Assembly (NCBI GenBank): GCA_902826245.1
Contig: CADEEA010000022.1
Location: forward strand, 1-44,702
Direction: 5' to 3'
Length of the DNA: 44,702 bases
Origin: an uncultured Alphaproteobacteria bacterium
GTDB taxonomy: Bacteria > Pseudomonadota > Alphaproteobacteria > Caulobacterales > Aquidulcibacteraceae
Within the stretch, counting starts at the first letter, position 1; the number at the start of each line of letters is the position of its first letter. Below are positions 41,129 through 44,702 of this stretch, one piece after another. The notes under the pieces are model-generated. The model was not told the DNA's origin. It ran no database searches and worked only from the letters and a program-made list of their open reading frames with translations. The translations under genes were made by a program, and so were the position numbers.

Positions 41129-41464
41129 CTAAGGATGCGGGACGGCGGGCGCCTCAGCAGCGTCAAACCGCTTACGCAGATCCTTCGAGAGATCGAGCGC
41201 CGCTTGGAGCTCATGCTCAGTCAGCGCAAGCTCCGCATCCAACACACGGATTTGGTGCGCCTCCTGAAGACGGACGAACACCCCAGCCGCCAACAGGATC
41301 AAGCCAAGCGCCATCGCGCCCGCCGACGCCATAATCGCGTTCGCCTCATTAAGCTCTGCCATTCCAGAGAGTGAAGCCGCCGCTGTGGTTAATCCTAGGG
41401 CGAATAAAGTCCACCCCAGGACGCTCCAAGACCATTGCTTCGGCTTACTTGAAGGCCGTTCCAT
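41129..41464 (-). CDS. Two-helix membrane protein with C-terminal coiled coil, unknown (first of a pair)
   Basis: 111 residues. Helices at VLGWTLFALGLTTAAASLSG and ANAIMASAGAMALGLILLAA, then a charged helix (VLDAELALTEHELQAALDLS, KDLRKRFDAAEA) likely to form a coiled coil in the cytoplasm. Its stop lies ten bases before the GTG of the next membrane protein, which has a similar layout, so the two could interact. The Shine-Dalgarno sequence is weak. Function unknown. Confidence 0.6.
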   Translation of the reverse strand: MERPSSKPKQWSWSVLGWTLFALGLTTAAASLSGMAELNEANAIMASAGAMALGLILLAAGVFVRLQEAHQIRVLDAELALTEHELQAALDLSKDLRKRFDAAEAPAVPHP

Positions 41465-41502
41465 GAAGCAAAGCTAGTCATGCAGGCTCGCCATGGCAAG
41501 CA

Positions 41503-42669
41503 TCAGCGCGCGGGGCGGCGGCCGAATGCCCCCACAAGCAAAGTCGCCCAGTCGCCGAGCGCATGCCAGGATTCTACTTCGCCATGAAACAGGCCAAGCC
41601 GCACCATGACCAGATCCTTTGACGGGACGACCACGACGATCTGACCCTCGTGTCCCTGCGCCGAGAACGCATCCGTCATCGAATTATCGGTGATCAGCGA
41701 GCGTTGCGGGCGGCCCTGGCCGTGGGCGGGCGTCAGCCACCAATGGGCGCCGTACACGTCGGAATTGGCGGCGGGGCCTGGTGTGCGCGCGAAATCAACC
41801 CAGCCTTCCGGCAACACGCGAGTTCCCTCCCACACGCCGTCGCGCAAATAGAGATAGCCGAAACGCGCCCAATCGCGAGCCGTCGCATAGATCAGCGCCG
41901 ACCCATAGAAGAGCCCCTGCGGATCGAACTCGACCACCGGGCTCATGCCAATGCGGGCAAACAGCGATTGCTGCATCCAGGCGCGCATGCGCGCGCGACG
42001 ATCGTTTGCGTTTGCGGGGTTGGGAACGATGGCGCGCGTGAGCGCGTCGGCGACAAGGATCGTGCCGGCGGAATTGTAGTTCCAGTGCGTGGCGGGATCG
42101 TGGATCAGCGGCAAGCTGGCGGCGAAGCGCGCCGTGTCGCCGCGGCCGCGGCCATAGAGCATGTGGGTGACGTCGTTTTCGAGCACGCTCGGGGCGCCGA
42201 TCTCAGTGTAATCCTGCCCGTCGACCATGTTGAGCCATTGCCGCCACGTGATCGAAGCGCGCCGGTCGCCAGCGCGCCAGTGCGGCGAGCCCATCGGCGC
42301 ATCGATCCCCACCCTCCCCTGCAGCACAGCAGCGCCGACCAGCGCATGCGTCACCGATTTCGCCATCGACCAAGACACCAACCTTGAGTCCGACGAATAT
42401 CCCTCATTGTAGCGTTCGAAGACGATGCGCCCGCTTTGCACCACAAGCACAGCGCGGGTCTCGCCCAGGGGCTCCTCGGCGCTGGCGAAGGCTTGGGTGA
42501 CGGCGAGGTCAAACGCGGCGCGATCCACATCGCCCGGGAGCGCTGCTGTCTCCCAATTCTGGGCCGGCCACGCCACGCCAGCCGGTTGCGCCGGCAAGGG
42601 GGCGAGCGTCTGCGCTCCCGCGAGTGGGGCCCAAGACGCTAGAATTACGAAAATCAGCGCTCTCAGCAT
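41503..42669 (-). CDS. Serine hydrolase of the beta-lactamase/PBP-C family, exported
   Basis: 388 residues with a Sec signal peptide (MLRALIFVILASWAPLAGAQ). The nucleophile motif is SMAK with Ser101 and Lys104, and the second motif is the Tyr-Asn pair in HWNYNSAGT. A late HEGQ element sits where family members have the KTG/HxG motif. Such proteins include class C beta-lactamases, D-aminopeptidases, esterases and 6-aminohexanoate-dimer hydrolases; the SMAKS...NYNS combination is closer to the last group. No ampR-type regulator is adjacent. Confidence 0.88.
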   Translation of the reverse strand: MLRALIFVILASWAPLAGAQTLAPLPAQPAGVAWPAQNWETAALPGDVDRAAFDLAVTQAFASAEEPLGETRAVLVVQSGRIVFERYNEGYSSDSRLVSWSMAKSVTHALVGAAVLQGRVGIDAPMGSPHWRAGDRRASITWRQWLNMVDGQDYTEIGAPSVLENDVTHMLYGRGRGDTARFAASLPLIHDPATHWNYNSAGTILVADALTRAIVPNPANANDRRARMRAWMQQSLFARIGMSPVVEFDPQGLFYGSALIYATARDWARFGYLYLRDGVWEGTRVLPEGWVDFARTPGPAANSDVYGAHWWLTPAHGQGRPQRSLITDNSMTDAFSAQGHEGQIVVVVPSKDLVMVRLGLFHGEVESWHALGDWATLLVGAFGRRPAR

Positions 42670-42723
42670 GTACGACCGCGCTCCCCGCCGCTAGCATCTG
42701 GCAGAGCAATAGGGGAGGCGGGC

Positions 42724-43035
42724 TTGGGGCGCAAACGCTGGATGTGGACTGGCGGGCTGGGACTTGCCGCGCTCGCCTTGGGCTACGGCGCCTGGTCTCT
42801 TCAGGACGACATCGCCTATGGCCGCATCGCCACCGGATACGCCGCCAAGCAAACCTGCTCGTGCGTGCACGTGGGCGGGCGGCAGCTGGAAGCGTGCCTG
42901 GCCGATTATTCCGAGGACGCGCGTCAGATCAGCGTGACGCAAGCTGGCGAGACCATCGAGGCCAGCGTCATGCTCGGCGCAATCAAGGCCAAGGCAGTCT
43001 TCGAAGAAGAGTTCGGCTGCCATATCGTGGATTGA
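42724..43035 (+). CDS. Small membrane-anchored protein with cysteine motif, unknown
   Basis: 103 residues from a TTG at 42724, with a strong AGGGGAGG five bases before it; no ATG or GTG in the frame fits better. One N-terminal helix (WMWTGGLGLAALALGYGAWS) anchors a periplasmic domain with Cys residues in KQTCSCVHVGGRQLEACLAD and EFGCHIVD, which suggests two disulphides. No known family. It lies between the divergent hydrolase and the SDR gene. Confidence 0.65.
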   Translation: MGRKRWMWTGGLGLAALALGYGAWSLQDDIAYGRIATGYAAKQTCSCVHVGGRQLEACLADYSEDARQISVTQAGETIEASVMLGAIKAKAVFEEEFGCHIVD

Positions 43036-43072
43036 GGCGGCGCTCACGAGGTTTCTGTCTGCTTGCCAGAGC

Positions 43073-43087
43073 CCTCCCCCGGGGAGG
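43073..43087. promoter_or_regulatory. GC-rich palindrome upstream of the SDR gene
   Basis: CCTCCCC (43073-43079) and GGGGAGG (43081-43087) form a perfect stem with a 1-base centre, 90 bases before the SDR start. No T-run follows, so a terminator for the upstream small gene is only weakly supported. Confidence 0.3.
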
Positions 43088-43176
43088 TCCCGTTCGTAGT
43101 TCAGAAAAGACCGACCCCGGCAATTGCAGCCGATGGCTTTCCGGGTCCATAACCCGCCCCACTGCAAGGAGCGTAC

Positions 43177-44094
43177 ATGGGCGTTTTGGACGGCAAGGTG
43201 GTCATCGTCACTGGCGGCGGTAATGGCATTGGCAAGGAAAGCGCATTGCTGGCGGGTCGCGAGGGCGCGGCGGTGTTGGTCAACGATCTGGGTGGGGGCC
43301 TCAAGGGCGAGGACGCGGGCTCGGCCGGGCCGGCTGAAGCGGTGGCGAAGGAAATCCGCGCCGCTGGCGGCAAGGCGATCTCCAATTCCGACAGCGTCAG
43401 CGATTACGATGCAGTGGTCGCGATGGTGGAGCAGGCCAAGAAGGAATTCGGCGCCCTGAACGCCATCATCAATCCAGCCGGCATCCTCCGCGACGGCATG
43501 TTTCACAAAATGGACCCCGCCGATTGGAAGGCCGTGATCGACGTGCATTTGCACGGCGCCTTCAATGTCTGCCGCGCCTCGATCGAGCATTTTCGTGAAC
43601 AGCAGAACGGCTCGTACGTGCTGTTTACCTCCACGTCCGGCCTGATCGGCAATATCGGCCAGGCCAATTACGCCGCCGCGAAACTCGGCGTGATGGGATT
43701 GTCGCGCATCGTCGCCATGGAAGGGCAGTCGAAAAACGTCCGCTCCAACATCATCGCGCCGTTCGCCTGGACGCGCATGATCGCCAGCATTCCGATCAAG
43801 GATGAAGCCTCCGCTGCGCGGGTGGCGAAGTTCGAGAAAAACATGCGCGCCGATCAGGTGGCGCAGATGGCGGTCGCGCTCTGCGCCGACGGCGCGCGCG
43901 ATGTGTCGGGGCAGATCTTTGCGGTGCGGGGCAACGAAATCTTCCTGTTCGATCAACCGCGCCCGGTGCGCGGCATGGCGCGGCTGGAAGGCTGGGGCCC
44001 GGAAAGCATCATCGAGCACGCCCTGCCCTCAATGCGCGCTAATTTTACCGATCTTGGCGCGTCGATGAGCGTATTTCCCTGGGACCCGATATGA
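43177..44094 (+). CDS. Short-chain dehydrogenase/reductase, HSD17B4-like
   Basis: 305 residues. Rossmann motif VIVTGGGNGIGKESA (9-23), with VLVNDLGGGL following the second strand as in peroxisomal multifunctional-enzyme-type SDRs. The INPAGILRDGMFHKM segment replaces the usual NNAG (NPAG here). The catalytic residues are Ser in FTSTSGL and YAAAK. The long C-terminal tail (IFLFDQPRPVRGMARLEGWG) also fits the 3-hydroxyacyl-CoA dehydrogenase branch. It probably acts in acyl-CoA or steroid-like oxidation. It overlaps the META-domain gene by 4 bases. Confidence 0.92.
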   Translation: MGVLDGKVVIVTGGGNGIGKESALLAGREGAAVLVNDLGGGLKGEDAGSAGPAEAVAKEIRAAGGKAISNSDSVSDYDAVVAMVEQAKKEFGALNAIINPAGILRDGMFHKMDPADWKAVIDVHLHGAFNVCRASIEHFREQQNGSYVLFTSTSGLIGNIGQANYAAAKLGVMGLSRIVAMEGQSKNVRSNIIAPFAWTRMIASIPIKDEASAARVAKFEKNMRADQVAQMAVALCADGARDVSGQIFAVRGNEIFLFDQPRPVRGMARLEGWGPESIIEHALPSMRANFTDLGASMSVFPWDPI

Positions 44095-44492
44095 AACACG
44101 GCGCTTTCGTCCTGCTGGCATTGGTAGCGGCTTGCGCTGGCAAAGCGCGTGTGGAAGCAGCCCCTGCCCTCGCGGGGACGCGCTGGGCGATGGTGCTTGG
44201 CGCTGAACACGGGGCAGACCAGCGCGCGCCGACGCTGGAGATCGGCGAAGCCCGCGCCGCCGGTTTCGCCGGCTGCAACACCTGGTTCGCCTCGGTCTCG
44301 CAACAGGGCGAAGCGTTGAGCTTCGGCATTGTCGGCGCAACGCGGATGGCGTGCGCGCCCGAAGCGATGAGCCGTGAGCGGGATTTCGTCGGCGTGCTTG
44401 GGGCGACCCGCTTCGCCCGCCGCGACGGCGAGGGGCTGCTCTTACTCGACATCAGCCGCCAGCCGCTGGCGCGCTTTGCGCCGATGCCCTAG
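44091..44492 (+). CDS. META/HslJ-domain lipoprotein
   Basis: 133 residues. Lipobox VAAC with Cys15. The META domain reads LAGTRWAMVLGAEHGADQRA, FAGCNTWFASVSQQGEALSF and IVGATRMACAPEAMSRERDF; the GCN...f.....g..l.f....TRMAC pattern is the family core. In E. coli the HslJ protein is a heat-induced outer-membrane lipoprotein linked to novobiocin resistance. The closing QPLARFAP is also typical. It is coupled to the SDR by ATGA (44091-44094). Confidence 0.88.
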   Translation: MKHGAFVLLALVAACAGKARVEAAPALAGTRWAMVLGAEHGADQRAPTLEIGEARAAGFAGCNTWFASVSQQGEALSFGIVGATRMACAPEAMSRERDFVGVLGATRFARRDGEGLLLLDISRQPLARFAPMP

Positions 44493-44532
44493 CCGCGCTT
44501 GCAAATAGCGTCGCCCAGCCCACATTGGCGCC

Positions 44533-44702
44533 ATGATTGAGCACCGTCCATTTTCAAGCCTCGGCCAATTCGACGCCGATTGGCTCGCCGCGCGCTACCA
44601 TTTCTCTTTCTCGGGCTATCACAACCCATCGCGCGTGCATTGGGGCGCGCTCCGGGTTTGGAACGACGACACCATCCAGCCCAAAACCGGTTTTCCCCCA
44701 CA
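44533..44702 (+). CDS. Pirin family protein, N-terminal part (runs off the window)
   Basis: The frame from the ATG at 44533 is open to the last base (56 codons). The product starts MIEHRPFSSLGQFDADWLAA, then RYHFSFSGYHNPSRVHWGAL and RVWNDDTIQPKTGFPP. This is the pirin/YhaK N terminus ('f...h.HFSF..y.dp....wG.LRvlNdD.v.pg.GFp.H.H'). Pirins are metal-binding cupins; YhaK-like members act as quercetin 2,3-dioxygenases in vitro. The metal-binding HxH lies just beyond the window. It does not overlap the preceding gene (40-base gap). Confidence 0.88.
   Translation, partial: MIEHRPFSSLGQFDADWLAARYHFSFSGYHNPSRVHWGALRVWNDDTIQPKTGFPP

Noticed and set aside
43073..43087. Palindrome CCTCCCC-C-GGGGAGG as a terminator
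   Set aside because: There is no T-run on either side; kept only as a weak hairpin feature.
1..44702. CRISPR arrays, rRNA, tRNA, integrase/transposase genes, att sites, replication origin
   Set aside because: Scanned for by eye on both strands; none seen. A tRNA or small RNA covariance search would be needed to exclude small RNA genes.

Overview
This GC-rich window reads as an ordinary chromosomal segment of an alphaproteobacterium, most likely of the Caulobacterales/Hyphomonadaceae type. The signs are a three-subunit proton-translocating transhydrogenase (pntA1/pntA2/pntB) preceded by an aa3-oxidase subunit-IV-like gene, a short GluQRS, a Flp pilin, DUF465 (YdcH) proteins, an HDxRQPL-type hybrid histidine kinase, frequent GTG/TTG starts and many ATGA stop-start overlaps. 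I see no rRNA, tRNA, CRISPR array or intact insertion sequence. The placement is inferred from gene content, not from a database search.

Layout. 1-2087: 3' end of class II fructose-bisphosphate aldolase, a small membrane protein and an M20 amidohydrolase lipoprotein. 2088-3990: a small accessory patch with a frameshifted lipocalin remnant, a membrane-anchored TIR protein and a ParDE toxin-antitoxin pair. 3994-8852 (minus): a pnt operon with three extra genes between its subunits and an RraB-like gene at its end. 9043-11785: a BY-kinase/ParA-like membrane protein that has lost its ATPase residues, convergent with an Hsp70-like ATPase overlapping a GrpE-C-terminus-like partner. 11859-12652: a hotdog thioesterase and a conserved hypothetical. 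12800-15570: a receiver-only protein, a hybrid histidine kinase and a convergent LuxR-type regulator. 15657-21250: an M23 endopeptidase divergent from ydbH-ynbE-ydbL, an envelope lipid-transport set. 21247-21911: a FitAB/VapBC-like pair with operator-like repeats.

22046-27513: a small membrane protein, glutamine-dependent NAD synthetase coupled to a CysQ-like phosphatase, a CelD/BcsL-type acyltransferase, and a GST coupled to an FKBP lipoprotein. 27515-32858: a fused oligopeptide ABC ATPase without permeases, an iron-type alcohol dehydrogenase, TerC with a small upstream gene, and a divergent LysR regulator. 32941-33721: a zinc-ribbon protein, a probable 42-residue ORF coupled to a DUF465 gene, and a terminator. 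33732-37890: an alpha/beta hydrolase, unknown proteins, a palindromic repeat, mutT coupled to a flp pilin gene, an HNH protein and a carboxylesterase. 37940-44702: gluQ, a ferric-reductase-like membrane protein, two tandem paralogues of unknown function, two small two-helix membrane proteins, a beta-lactamase-fold hydrolase, an SDR coupled to a META-domain lipoprotein, and the start of a pirin gene.

Most of the window is housekeeping. The places most worth a second look are the TIR/ParDE patch, the passenger genes in the pnt operon, the Hsp70-like/GrpE-like pair facing a pseudo-kinase, and the tandem paralogues at 39540-40385. None can be called a new system from sequence alone.
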